Assembly (NCBI GenBank): GCA_016200895.1
Contig: JACQDX010000128.1
Location: forward strand, 60,482 to 124,481
DNA length: 64,000 nt
DNA from: Burkholderiales bacterium
Lineage (GTDB): Bacteria > Pseudomonadota > Gammaproteobacteria > Burkholderiales > Burkholderiaceae_D
Direction: 5' to 3'
Shown here: piece by piece, positions 1 to 8,800 of the stretch
Numbering within the stretch: the first letter of the stretch is position 1
Layout of the letters: each line of letters opens with the position of its first letter
Made by a program: the position numbers and the translations under genes
The notes under the pieces: generated by a model
The model's input: only the letters and a program-made list of their open reading frames with translations
What the model was told of the DNA's origin: nothing
Databases searched by the model: none

Positions 1-986
1 ACACCCAGCCCACCGGCGGCAAGTTCGACGGCAACTACGGCGTGCTGGCCGCACTCGAAGTCGTGCGCACCCTCAACGACCACAACATAGAAACAGAAGC
101 ACCAATAGAAGTCGCCTTCTGGACCAATGAAGAAGGCTCACGCTTCGTCCCCGTCATGATGGGCTCAGGCGTATTCTGCGGCGCATTCTCGCTGGAGACA
201 GCCTACGCCGCCAAAGACACCGAAGGCAAAACCGTAGGCGATGAACTTGAACGCATAGGCTACAAAGGCACAGAAGTACCAGGCCAGCACCCCATCGGTG
301 CCTATTTTGAAACCCATATAGAACAAGGCCCGGTACTCGAAGATGCCGACAAAGTCATCGGCGTCGTCCCCGGCGTGCTTGGCCTCTCATGGTACGACTG
401 CATCGTCACCGGCATGGAAGCCCACGCAGGCCCCACCCCCATGGCCCTGCGCAAAGACGCTCTGCAAATTTCTACCAGGATCATGCAGGAAGTCGTCAAC
501 ATCGGCAACCGCTACCCGCCCTATGGCCGTGGCACGGTAGGCATGGTGCAGGTATTTCCCAACAGCCGCAACGTCATCCCCGGCGAAGTCAAATTCAGCA
601 TAGACCTGCGCAACGTGTCGTCCGAATTGCTCGACACCATGCACAATGAAATCCTCGCCTTCGTCGACAAGACCAGCAAGGACAGCGGCCTCAGCATCAG
701 CGTGGAACGCGTCTCTTATTATCCCCCATGCCCCTTCCACCCAGATTGCGTCAACGCCGTACGCGAAGCCACAGCCACTCTGGGCTACAGCACCATGGAC
801 GTAGTCTCCGGCGCAGGCCACGACGCCATCTACACCGCCAGACTCGCCCCCTCAGGCATGATCTTCGTACCCTGCAAGGATGGCATCAGCCACAATGAAA
901 TTGAAGATGCAAAGTCAGAGCATCTGGAGGCGGGGTGTAATGTGTTGTTGCATGCGATGTTGGGGAGGGCTGGTGTGGCGGGGTAA
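1..986 (+). CDS. M20-family Zn-dependent amidohydrolase (allantoate / N-carbamoyl-amino acid hydrolase type), 5' truncated by window
   Basis: The frame is open from base 3 and ends at TAA 984-986, so only the C-terminal 327 residues are present and the true start lies outside. What remains matches the hydantoinase/carbamoylase branch of peptidase family M20: a GGKFDGNYGVLAALE stretch following the first metal ligand, the WTNEEGSRF motif with the catalytic and metal-binding glutamates, HIEQGPVLE, and a C-terminal GHDAIY...DGISHNE segment with the last metal histidines. The central dimerisation (lid) domain is also present. Such enzymes hydrolyse N-carbamoyl-amino acids, ureidopropionate or allantoate with two divalent metals in the cytoplasm. 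The exact substrate cannot be read from the sequence, and the upstream neighbours that might decide it are missing. Confidence 0.85.
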   Translation, partial: TQPTGGKFDGNYGVLAALEVVRTLNDHNIETEAPIEVAFWTNEEGSRFVPVMMGSGVFCGAFSLETAYAAKDTEGKTVGDELERIGYKGTEVPGQHPIGAYFETHIEQGPVLEDADKVIGVVPGVLGLSWYDCIVTGMEAHAGPTPMALRKDALQISTRIMQEVVNIGNRYPPYGRGTVGMVQVFPNSRNVIPGEVKFSIDLRNVSSELLDTMHNEILAFVDKTSKDSGLSISVERVSYYPPCPFHPDCVNAVREATATLGYSTMDVVSGAGHDAIYTARLAPSGMIFVPCKDGISHNEIEDAKSEHLEAGCNVLLHAMLGRAGVAG

Positions 987-1023
987 TCGATACTTGCCTT
1001 CATTATTTGTTTTAGTAATTGTG

Positions 1024-1056
1024 AAAACGGTCCTTGCTACAGCGAGGACCGTTTTT
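1024..1056 (+). terminator. Rho-independent terminator of the amidohydrolase gene
   Basis: An 11-bp perfect inverted repeat (AAAACGGTCCT / AGGACCGTTTT) is extended by further pairs around a TACA loop and followed by a short T run. It lies 38 bases after the stop codon. Because the arms begin with A and end with T it could work in both directions, but no leftward gene ends here. Confidence 0.85.
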
Positions 1057-1114
1057 ATATATCAAGGCTATACTGTCGGACGATTTTTCAAAAATAGCCG
1101 ATTCTTTTTATATC

Positions 1115-1402
1115 ATGAGCCAAGAAAAAGAAGCAACAAATCTACCTGAGCCATCTGAAGCATTAATCACTGATGCAAGCAGAATAAAGTATTTGCTGAG
1201 GGCATATTTGAAGACACCATCAAAAAGAATCCGTGCAAGAGATGAGGATTTCGCAAGCTTGTTTTGTGATCCAGACGGATATGTATGGGGTATAGTGATT
1301 CCAGAATCAGAGCCAGGGATTTTTCGCACGCCATATTTGCAACGCTGTAAAAGTTACCTTGTCGGCGATGATAACCTTGAAGTTAAGCAGCCTGTCATTT
1401 GA
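1115..1402 (+). CDS. Hypothetical protein, 95 aa
   Basis: A small soluble protein of unknown function. The frame is open from 1034, but that start lies inside the terminator hairpin of the previous gene, so the ATG at 1115 (MSQEKEATN) is preferred. No clear Shine-Dalgarno is seen. The sequence has no signal peptide or membrane segment, is rich in charged residues and has two cysteines. A central basic stretch (LKTPSKRIRARDED) precedes an aromatic FCDPDGYVWG segment. It converges with the unknown gene at 1489-1827, and base composition is more AT-rich than in the amidohydrolase. No family was recognised. Confidence 0.45.
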   Translation: MSQEKEATNLPEPSEALITDASRIKYLLRAYLKTPSKRIRARDEDFASLFCDPDGYVWGIVIPESEPGIFRTPYLQRCKSYLVGDDNLEVKQPVI

Positions 1403-1488
1403 ATTGTTTTACAGAAAAAAATGTAGAAACTGATCCAGCTCGAAGACTCTATGCAGTTGCTATCGCCTTTCCGTTCTTTTACAACACT

Positions 1489-1827
1489 TTATGCAATCCA
1501 TACGGCCGCGCCGTGAGTAATCGCAAGCTCACAGGCGCGGATAATATTGCCCAGTCTATGCTGATAGGTTTCGTCATGATCTAAAGCATTCAGCAAGGTT
1601 ATGGTTTCTGTCTTCAATGTGACAATATCACTCCCAAGTACAAGAATATTCTCATGCTTGAGTGTGCATAGTAAAGAAAGCCCAAGTTCGACGCTTTTCG
1701 GCGATCCATAAACTGAGTTTCGCCACTGCTCAGGTCCGGCTAACTCTGCTCCTGCTGATAAAGGTATCTCGCCGGAAAATTTTCCAGTCAATTCGTCTAT
1801 ATACATTACGGAAACAATCAGGGACAT
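1489..1827 (-). CDS. Hypothetical protein, 112 aa
   Basis: A small leftward gene of unknown function converging with the gene at 1115-1402. The protein starts with a hydrophobic beta-like segment (MSLIVSVMYIDEL) and continues with a helical region containing LGLSLLCTLKHENILVLGSDIVTLKTET and a helix near the C-terminus with two histidine/aspartate pairs (NALDHDETYQHRLG). No signal peptide is evident. A second start, MYIDEL at 1806, is possible; neither has a convincing ribosome binding site. It was chosen over the overlapping rightward frame at 1399-1584, which reads as low-complexity shadow. No family was recognised. The size and the nearby toxin-antitoxin locus would suit an immunity-like accessory gene, but that is speculation. 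Confidence 0.45.
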   Translation of the reverse strand: MSLIVSVMYIDELTGKFSGEIPLSAGAELAGPEQWRNSVYGSPKSVELGLSLLCTLKHENILVLGSDIVTLKTETITLLNALDHDETYQHRLGNIIRACELAITHGAAVWIA

Positions 1828-2001
1828 TTTAGTTGCTACAAACGGTTTACTTTTTGGGATTCAAGTACATTTGACTATGAAGTTGACTCATGTTTATTTT
1901 GGTGCAAGGCCCATCTCCTTGCGCTTATCCGAAGATTGTCACGATGAGACGGAGTAAGCTATAAATGCCCTCCAATGATTTACACTCGCCTCTTTAACTA
2001 T

Positions 2002-2532
2002 TCAAGGTGAAAATATAAAATTACTTCCTGAATGACGACATAAAAGGTCAAAGATAGTGGTTGTCTTAACACCTAAATGAGCCGCAGCATCAGGTAATTT
2101 AATTGAGCTTTTACTAAATGGAGCTGAAACTTCATTTGTTACAATTACACAATCTTTATGTTCTGCGGCATATGCAATCAACCAAGCATCAGCAGATTCA
2201 ATATCAAGAAACTTTGCCTTAGCCAACTCTTTAAATGCCTTAGCAGGAGAATGTGCCCAGGCAGATAAGGCTCCCCATTGTTTAGCGCATTGGTTCGTCT
2301 TTAAAAAGAAGTTATTTAAATTAGTTCGAGTAGCCCATTCGTACAGAACATCCTTATCTCCCCCTGATAAAAGTTCATTCTTTACTTTGTCTACACTAAA
2401 TAAATTTCCGGCGTTATGCGCCTCATTTATCCAAGACCAAAACACACCACAAAATTTCGGATTGTAATGTAAATTTTTTGCAGAAATTAAAACATCAGAA
2501 TCAAGTAGATAACGAATTGGAGTTTTTTGCAT
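2002..2532 (-). CDS. PIN-domain protein (DUF4411-like), putative toxin RNase
   Basis: A 176-residue PIN-like nuclease fold protein. The N-terminus RYLLDSDVLISAKN supplies the first acidic active-site residues (D11/D13), E-rich helices follow, and SADAWLIAYAAEHKDCVIVTNE carries the remaining conserved acidic positions and the typical beta strand. This is the layout of the DUF4411 branch of PIN domains, which is repeatedly found behind an XRE/ImmA gene. Its start overlaps the 3' end of the metallopeptidase gene by 32 bases, so the two are almost certainly co-translated. By family knowledge PIN toxins cleave RNA. The target and whether it is active here are unknown. The pair is clearly more AT-rich than the flanking core genes, which fits horizontal acquisition. 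Confidence 0.75.
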   Translation of the reverse strand: MQKTPIRYLLDSDVLISAKNLHYNPKFCGVFWSWINEAHNAGNLFSVDKVKNELLSGGDKDVLYEWATRTNLNNFFLKTNQCAKQWGALSAWAHSPAKAFKELAKAKFLDIESADAWLIAYAAEHKDCVIVTNEVSAPFSKSSIKLPDAAAHLGVKTTTIFDLLCRHSGSNFIFSP

Positions 2533-3646
2533 AATACGTCATGACGTTATTAGGATTTGTATTTAGTAACTGTCCCGCTTCTCTAAAACTAATTCCACCC
2601 GTAGCAGCAAGGCGAGCAACTTGATTAGTTAAACGCCTGCTATTTCTAATTGGTAATGTTCGGTAATAATCGCCGCCCTCCGAGTCTTTCGGTTTCGCTG
2701 CATTATTCCTGACAACTTGATAAATTTCAGAATACTTTCCGGAAGGGATTAAGTCGAGTTCAAATGCACGTCTAGCAATTACAAGCAAACTTACCTTAAA
2801 AGATTTTTTCGCTAACTCTAGCTTGCTGTTCACATCAACGTCGCGCTCATCCCATACTCGCTTAAATTCTCTTGCCGGCACTAAAAACTCAGCCGCTACC
2901 GCATTGCATAAACGTTCATGTTTATTTGCACTCTTTGTATCTATATCTGAAACGCCAGAGTCACCAAACCAGATATGAGCTAATTCATGCGCAAGAGTAA
3001 ATACCCAAGCTGCTGGAGCATCTGATCCATTGATGAAAATTGCAGGCGCAAATTTATCGCTGAGAACAAAACCTCTGAATTCCGCTACTTGTAATGCTCT
3101 TCGCCAATTATTTCCAGCTTGGCTATTTTTGAAAATCAGTATTCCAGAATCTTCTGCTTTTCCAGACAAATACGAAAATACCGCGTCCGAATTTGGCAAT
3201 CCGGCAATTTCAGCAAAAGAAATGCCCAGAGTTTTTCGCATATCCAATGCAACCTCTTCTGCTGAGGACTTAGTGGAAAATTTCGCAACAAAGGGGAGAG
3301 GTTCAGCACCAAGACTCTTCAGCAGGTCTTTATACCAAGATTGCTTAAAATCTATATCGTCATACATCGCAAAGAAATCTTTGCTTAATGGGGTTGCATT
3401 GGAAATAGTACGAAAGTCTGCAATAGGATTTACTCGAGACTCTGGAGGTGTGTCCAAAAATAAATAGCCAAAAGGTACTCCAGCGAGCTTCGCGAATCTA
3501 GCAGCTTGCGATGGAGACATTTTTCCATATTGGATTTCTTCTGGCTTCTTTTTGGAAATTTTAGACGCAATCTCACCAACCGTTTTTCCGGATTGTATAG
3601 CTGCCCATTCTAGAACTGCAGGCGAAAATTCTAACAAATCTTCCAT
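2501..3646 (-). CDS. XRE/ImmA-IrrE family Zn metallopeptidase, putative antitoxin/regulator
   Basis: A 381-residue protein with a helix-turn-helix-like N-terminus (about residues 8-65, including GKMSPSQAARFAKLAGVPFGYLFL), followed by an ImmA/IrrE (COG2856) metallopeptidase domain. The zinc motif HELAH is at residues 220-224 and a downstream NAVAAEFLVP helix supplies the third ligand. The C-terminal region (about 300-381) is a further helical domain. In the COG2856-PIN arrangement this protein is thought to repress the operon and to act as antitoxin, possibly being proteolytic; that role is inferred from family context. It is the first gene of the two-gene operon and overlaps the PIN gene. TTCATG-containing palindromes sit on its promoter. 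Confidence 0.8.
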   Translation of the reverse strand: MEDLLEFSPAVLEWAAIQSGKTVGEIASKISKKKPEEIQYGKMSPSQAARFAKLAGVPFGYLFLDTPPESRVNPIADFRTISNATPLSKDFFAMYDDIDFKQSWYKDLLKSLGAEPLPFVAKFSTKSSAEEVALDMRKTLGISFAEIAGLPNSDAVFSYLSGKAEDSGILIFKNSQAGNNWRRALQVAEFRGFVLSDKFAPAIFINGSDAPAAWVFTLAHELAHIWFGDSGVSDIDTKSANKHERLCNAVAAEFLVPAREFKRVWDERDVDVNSKLELAKKSFKVSLLVIARRAFELDLIPSGKYSEIYQVVRNNAAKPKDSEGGDYYRTLPIRNSRRLTNQVARLAATGGISFREAGQLLNTNPNNVMTYYAKNSNSLST

Positions 3647-3678
3647 TTACTTTGTTAACTCACAAGGACATGAGATTA

Positions 3679-3772
3679 ATAATATCACAATTAAAATTCA
3701 TGTAAAATTTTCATGAAAATTTGATAGATTCTGATTTTTTTTTGAAAACTTCATGCATTTCGCATGAAGTTT
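3679..3772 (-). promoter_or_regulatory. Promoter and palindromic operator array of the ImmA/PIN operon
   Basis: On the minus strand a -35 box TTTACA (3701-3706) and a -10 box TATTAT (3679-3684) are 16 bp apart and lie about 33 bp before the ATG at 3646. The -35 region is overlapped by ATTCATGTAAA. Just upstream is a perfect 14-bp palindrome ATTTTCATGAAAAT (3707-3720), and further up an 11-bp inverted repeat (3746-3756 / 3762-3772) again carries TTCATG at each arm. Repeated TTCATG cores abutting the promoter suggest autoregulation by the XRE domain; binding is not shown. Confidence 0.6.
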
Positions 3773-4204
3773 ATATAGAACTAAAGGATAGCATCCTTAA
3801 CTTCCCCTGCTAAGTCTTTACTCTCGCTCGATTCATTTTTTAAGACAAACAATGAAATTGAGCACGGTTATGCCGACTATCGTTGCCTCAATATTAACGG
3901 CATAAACGCCATCGTATTTAAATCTACGCTCAAAAATACAAGTGTCTGTATTTAATTCATGTTGTTACTAATCATGTGTAGGAGAACAGTATGTTGTCAG
4001 TCTTACCTGTTTGGTAATTATCAAAGGGATTCTACGTGGGCCGGACCGAAATCGAGTCTAAGGAATCCAACAAATCTGCGGCAGTTATGGTGTGCAAACG
4101 GGGAAATCATGTGCAGAATGGTATTGAAAGAGAATTGCATTGCTATTGTCTTGTGTTATTGAAGTTTGTCTCGATAACTGCTCTAGTGTTTCCCCGACTG
4201 CTTC
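3773..4204. other. Non-coding stretch without recognised gene
   Basis: About 430 bases between the toxin-antitoxin promoter and the LysR remnant. The short open frames here (for example 3959-4162 and 4036-4260) show no family resemblance and poor coding character. It may be eroded sequence at the edge of an insertion. Confidence 0.4.
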
Positions 4205-4642
4205 TTACTTTCCTCCCTTCCCAGGAAAACACCCAACAATCGCATCCGCCACAGCCCTGATCCGCGCAGTACGGGCAAGGTCGCCGTGCATGACTAGCCA
4301 GACGTCGTAGGTCTCATGGCGCTCTGGCCACAGGCGGGTGAGCAGCGGGGCGTTTTCTGCGAGGTGGACAGCCAGTTCTGCTATGCCCATGCCGGCGCGG
4401 GTGGCTTCGAGCAGCATCATGGCGCTGCTGACTTCCATGGTGACGCGGGCGTTGGTGATGGGCAGGCCGCAGATTTTTTCTGCGTGGCGGGGTGCGATGC
4501 GGTGTTGGTAGGTGATGATGTCGTGGCCGTCGAGGCCTTTGCTGTCTGCTGTTACTTCGTGTTTTTTCAGATAGGTTTTGGCGGCGAACAGGCCCAGCTT
4601 GCGCTTGGCCAGGTGGCGGGCTATCAGGTATAGGCATGAATA
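4205..4642 (-). pseudogene. 5'-truncated LysR-family regulator (C-terminal half only)
   Basis: The leftward frame ending at 4205 is open only to a stop at 4643-4645. It encodes about 145 residues that read as the effector-binding half of a LysR-type regulator: LIARHLAKRKLGLFAAKTYL, then a conserved DGHDII-type turn, then LLEATRAGMGIAELAVHLAE and a C-terminal DVWLVMHGDLARTARIRAV. The N-terminal helix-turn-helix and the first part of the ligand domain are missing, and no other frame upstream supplies them. The longest ATG-initiated piece is only 77 residues (from 4438). It is therefore most likely a gene relic left by a deletion or insertion. Its neighbour, the flavoprotein gene at 4746, may have been brought next to it by that event. 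Confidence 0.75.
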
Positions 4643-4745
4643 TCAAATTCATCAATCTGATCTGTGTCCATCAACATTTTTTTCACGATGACAGCTTGCG
4701 ATTTCTGACACTCTGGTCAAGTGCCACTGGACTGCTAATTGGATG

Positions 4746-5327
4746 TTATATGCGCTTTGCCAGGGCCGTGGTCTTGTCTATCCACTTCTGCCTTTGTGCT
4801 GGTTGTGAATTGATGACTGGGCCAAGGCTCAGGATGCCGACCGGTTTGATGCCACAGAACTCAAGGACGGTACGCTTCATTTGGTGTATGCCAGGGGCGC
4901 GGTAGTACAGTCTAAAAAACCAGGGTGGTGTATCCATGGTAATAAGCAAGTGAGCGGAACGACCTTTCAATAAGCCTTCGGGAAAGCTTTTGCCGGGATG
5001 GTATTTGAACGCAAAACCTGGCAGCAAGACACGATCCAGAAATCCTTTCAGCAGCGCAGGCACCCCGCCCCACCAGATGGGAAAGGCGAAGCAAAGGTGC
5101 TCGGCCCATAGCAAGGACTCTTGCGCCATTTGCAGATCGGCCTCCAGAGGCTGTATGACTTTATAGCCTTGGTACAAGATGGGATCAAACACCAGTTGGT
5201 CCAGCCTTAATATCCGCATATCATGACCTGCTGTGCGGGCTGCCTGTACATAGATATCGGCGAGATCAGAACCAAAACTATTGCCGCTGGAATGGCTGGC
5301 AATGACTAACACACGCTTTTTTTGCAT
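4746..5327 (-). CDS. NAD(P)H-dependent quinone/FMN reductase-like flavodoxin-fold protein
   Basis: A 193-residue protein of the flavodoxin-like NAD(P)H dehydrogenase family (MdaB/KefF/YwqN group). The start MQKKRVLVIASHSSGNSFGS gives the beta-strand and phosphate-binding loop for FMN. The AFPIWWGGVPALLKGFLDRVLLPGFAF motif is the family hallmark around the flavin, and TMDTPPWF precedes the second binding loop. Cytosolic two-electron reduction of quinones or xenobiotics is the expected activity. The ATG at 5327 is chosen over the upstream one at 5375 because the longer form would run through the putative MerR-type promoter element. It lies directly downstream of a MerR regulator gene. Confidence 0.82.
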   Translation of the reverse strand: MQKKRVLVIASHSSGNSFGSDLADIYVQAARTAGHDMRILRLDQLVFDPILYQGYKVIQPLEADLQMAQESLLWAEHLCFAFPIWWGGVPALLKGFLDRVLLPGFAFKYHPGKSFPEGLLKGRSAHLLITMDTPPWFFRLYYRAPGIHQMKRTVLEFCGIKPVGILSLGPVINSQPAQRQKWIDKTTALAKRI

Positions 5328-5356
5328 ACTGTATCCAAATTGATGAACCTGGCTAC

Positions 5357-5388
5357 AGTGTGCACCTTGTCCCAAGGGACAGAGTCAA
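5357..5388 (-). promoter_or_regulatory. MerR-type long-spacer promoter of the quinone reductase gene
   Basis: In the 67-bp gap behind merR the minus strand reads TTGACT (5383-5388), a 20-bp spacer, then CACACT (5357-5362). The spacer holds the dyad TGTCCCTTGGGACA (5368-5381). An over-long 19-20 bp spacer containing a palindrome is the known design of promoters activated by MerR regulators through DNA distortion. This makes the adjacent MerR protein the likely activator. Confidence 0.65.
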
Positions 5389-5394
5389 GCTATA

Positions 5395-5802
5395 TCAATC
5401 AGTATGCTGATTGACAGGGAAACTGGTGCAGACAGCTTGTTGCGCTGCAAGTTGTGCTTGCAGGCAACTGTGGATTTCTGCCTGCATTTGCAGCAGGCTG
5501 GCATCAAGCGCATGAAGCTTTTTAATTTCCGCTTTCACGACAGCACGCTTCTCGTGCAAATGCTGTGCTATCAATGCCCAGTCTGGTTCGCCGTGCGCTG
5601 TATGAAGCATGGGTTCCAGTTCTGACAGGCGAAAGCCCAGGCTTTGCGCTTGCCTTATCAACTGCACTTGCAAGACATTTCTCTCCGTATAAACCCGGTA
5701 TTTCCCCAGGCGTTGCACCTGGCCAAGCAAGCCCAGGTTTTCATACAGGCGTATGGCTTTTGCCGAGGCATTTGCCAGGCGCGCGAGTTCTCCTATATAC
5801 AT
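5395..5802 (-). CDS. MerR-family transcriptional regulator
   Basis: A 135-residue regulator. The start MYIGELARLANASAKAIRLYENLGLL at 5802 is the standard MerR helix-turn-helix and is preferred to the longer frame start at 5886, which would overlap the histidine kinase gene. The wing follows (GKYRVYTERNVLQVQLIRQAQ). A long dimerisation helix occupies about residues 80-118, and a short C-terminal effector tail has one cysteine in SCLQAQ and another near the end (AVCTSF). With few cysteines and no heavy-metal loop, a redox or organic effector is more likely than Hg or Pb; this is inference. It sits upstream of the flavoprotein gene it probably controls, with a matching operator between them. Confidence 0.85.
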   Translation of the reverse strand: MYIGELARLANASAKAIRLYENLGLLGQVQRLGKYRVYTERNVLQVQLIRQAQSLGFRLSELEPMLHTAHGEPDWALIAQHLHEKRAVVKAEIKKLHALDASLLQMQAEIHSCLQAQLAAQQAVCTSFPVNQHTD

Positions 5803-5827
5803 CCATGCTCCTGTCTCATAAGGGAAT

Positions 5828-8800
5828 TTAGGTATTAATGGGTAAATCGATGTAAAACCTGGTGGCTTGTCCTGGTATTGATTCAAAACCTATGGTGCCG
5901 CCCATTCTTTCTACCAGTTCGCGGGTAATGGCCAGGCCCAGTCCAGTGCCGCCGTTTTGCCGGGTGTCTGAAGAATCTGCCTGGGCAAATTTCTGGAATA
6001 TCCTGTCGCGGAATTCATGCGGTATGCCGACGCCGTGATCGATGACGCTGATACGTAGCGTAGACAGTTTATGCCCTCTCTTTTCTACTTCGATGTTGAC
6101 CACATCATTTTCAGGTGAATACTTGATGGCATTCGACAATAAGTTCGACAAGACTTGCATGAAGCGCTGGGTATCAACCGAGATGCTGATATCCGGCATT
6201 TTTTTTGCCAGTTGCAGACTGACTCCGCGCTCTGAACCAAAGGTTTGGTTGGCTTCCACGGCTTGTCGCAGCAATTCGCGAATGGTGATTGTTTCAGGAC
6301 GGAATGTCATCTTGCCTGCTGTGAGTTTTTCCATATCCAGCAAGTCATTGATGAGGAAGGTCAGGCGCTGGCAATTTTTGTTGGCGACATCGATCATCTG
6401 TTTCATGCGCTCTGGATAGCTGCCAAAGACGCCGCCAGAAATCAGCCCAAGTGCACCCGAGATCGAGGTGAGTGGGGTGCGTAATTCATGGCTGACTGTG
6501 GAGATGAATTCATTCTTGATGGTTTCAGTACGCTTGCGCTCGGTAATATCGCGCATCAGGGCGATGAACAGTGGCTGCCCTAACCTTGAGACGGTGGATA
6601 CCGACAAATCAAGCGGGAACAAACTGCCATCCTGGCGGCGTGCTTCCACTTCGCGCCCTATGCCTATGATGCTTTGTATGCCAGCTCCTTGAGCTTGCGC
6701 ATGGTCGCTGTCTTGCACGGGATAGGGGATGATCTGGCGTATATTCTGACCCAGTAATTCATCGACAGCATAATCAAAAATATTTACTGCTGCGTTGTTG
6801 ACGCTGAGAATGATCTCCTGATCATCAAAGGTGATGATGCCGTCCAGCACATTGTCTAGTACGGCGCTGGTATGGGCGGCCTGGTCGTGCAAGTCTTCTG
6901 CGGCGGCTCTTCTTTCGCTGATATCCTGGAATGTACCGTAGACGCGTACGCATATACCTTCTTCAAATTGCGGGAAGCCGATTACGTGTACCCATCTGTC
7001 ATTGCCCTTGGCACTGAGTATGCAGAATTCGCTGTCAAAGGAAATGTTTTCGCGTATGGCCCTGACAAATAATTCACGAATCTCTTGTTGGTTTTTTGCA
7101 CCTTTGTAAAAAGCAATGGCATTGTCAACGCCGCATTCAAATGCCTCATCAACTTCATGTATTTGCCGGGTGACTTTACTCCAATGCAGTTTGCGTGACT
7201 TGACTTCAAATTCCCAGGTACCTATGCTGGCAGCGGCATTGGATTTTTCCAGCAATTCATAGGCGTGTTCGAGTTCTGCTTCTGCTTCTTTTTGCTTGGT
7301 GATGTCTGCATGGCTGCCTGACATGATTAGTGGTTCACCATTTGGACCCCAACTGACGACACAGCCCCTGTCATGTATCCAGATCCAGTGACCATCTTTA
7401 TGGCGCATGCGGCTCTTCAGGTCGAAGTACTCGATTTCGCCTCTGAAGTGCTGTTCTATCATGGCGCTGGTCAGCTTCAGGTCTTCGGGGTGACATAGCT
7501 TGAGCCAGGTATCAACGGTAGTGGGTTCCAGTTCTGCCAGGGTGTAACCCAGCATCTCGGCCCAGCGTTCGTTATAGATGGTTTCACCGGTGAGGATATT
7601 ACATTCCCAGGTGCCGATATTGGTACCCTTGATGACATTGACCAGTTGGCGCTCAGTTTCATATCTGTGCTTTTGCACACGCGCTGCGCTGATCAATTGA
7701 CCCAGGGTACTGAACAAGGGTTTTAAAAATTCTGTGACTTGCTGATCATAAGCATCTGGCTTGTTGGCGATACCAACCAGGGCTATCAATTCGCCGTCGT
7801 ATTGCACGGGTATGCACAAGAAGCATTGCAATGCTTCAAAGTGTGCAGGAAAAACTTCATCGAGCGCATCTGCAGCATTGTCGATGACTGCCTGCCCTGA
7901 TCTGAGGGCTGCACCATATCTGGATTTTAATTGCAGGCAGGCGATATCCCTGGCGACGGTGTCCAGGCTGGTGCTGGAAATATTCGAACTCAAGGTATTC
8001 CAGGCCAGCATCATGCTCTTCAGGGCAGGGTTGCTGACAGTATTATTCTTGACTTCGCAAATGAAACCATAGGCGCTGCCTGTCAGTTTCAAAATCGCTG
8101 CCAGCAGCGATTCAAAACCTTTTTCCTGATCTGTCTCGCGTATGAACAGTGCCTGTGCCATGGCGATGGCATCGCTGAGTGCGCGTTGCCTTTGCAGTTG
8201 CCTGTCTAGTTCTTGTCGTTTCATGACGCCGGTGATCCAGTCGGCCAGCAGGCGTACAAATTCTATTTCAACTTCTGAAAATGGAAAGAGCCGGGGTTCT
8301 GCATGCCAGATGCAGAGCGCGGCATCATCTCTGGCGTTGATATGCAAGCGAAGTCCAATAAGGCTTTGCACCTGCGTCAGAATAGCGTGCCGGTATTTGC
8401 TCTCCGCCAGATCGGCTGCGTGGATGAGTCCTTTGTCTGCATCATCGGGCAAGAGGCACAGCGGGATAGACCTTGTAGTTGCTACTTCTGGATGCAGCGA
8501 GTCACCTGACTGGTATGCCAGTCTGGTTTTGCCGCCAGCCTGCACGCGGCTGATCTGGCCGCAGGTCATACCTAGATAGTCGCAGGCCATCGCCAGGGTT
8601 TGTTGCAATGCTGCGTCGGGGTTTTGATATGACAGTGAAGTGATGGTAGTTAAGGCCAGCAAAGCATGCAATTGTCTTTGCTGCTCTTCGCGGGAGAATT
8701 CACTCTCTACGCAATCAGCCAGGTCGCGCAAGGCTGCCAGATCGGCAGCGCTGAGCATACGTGGCTTGGTATCGATAATGCATAAGGTGCCCAGGCGCTG

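Noticed and set aside
3959..4260. Short open frames between the TA module and the LysR relic
   Set aside because: No family, overlapping each other in different frames and partly in the relic.
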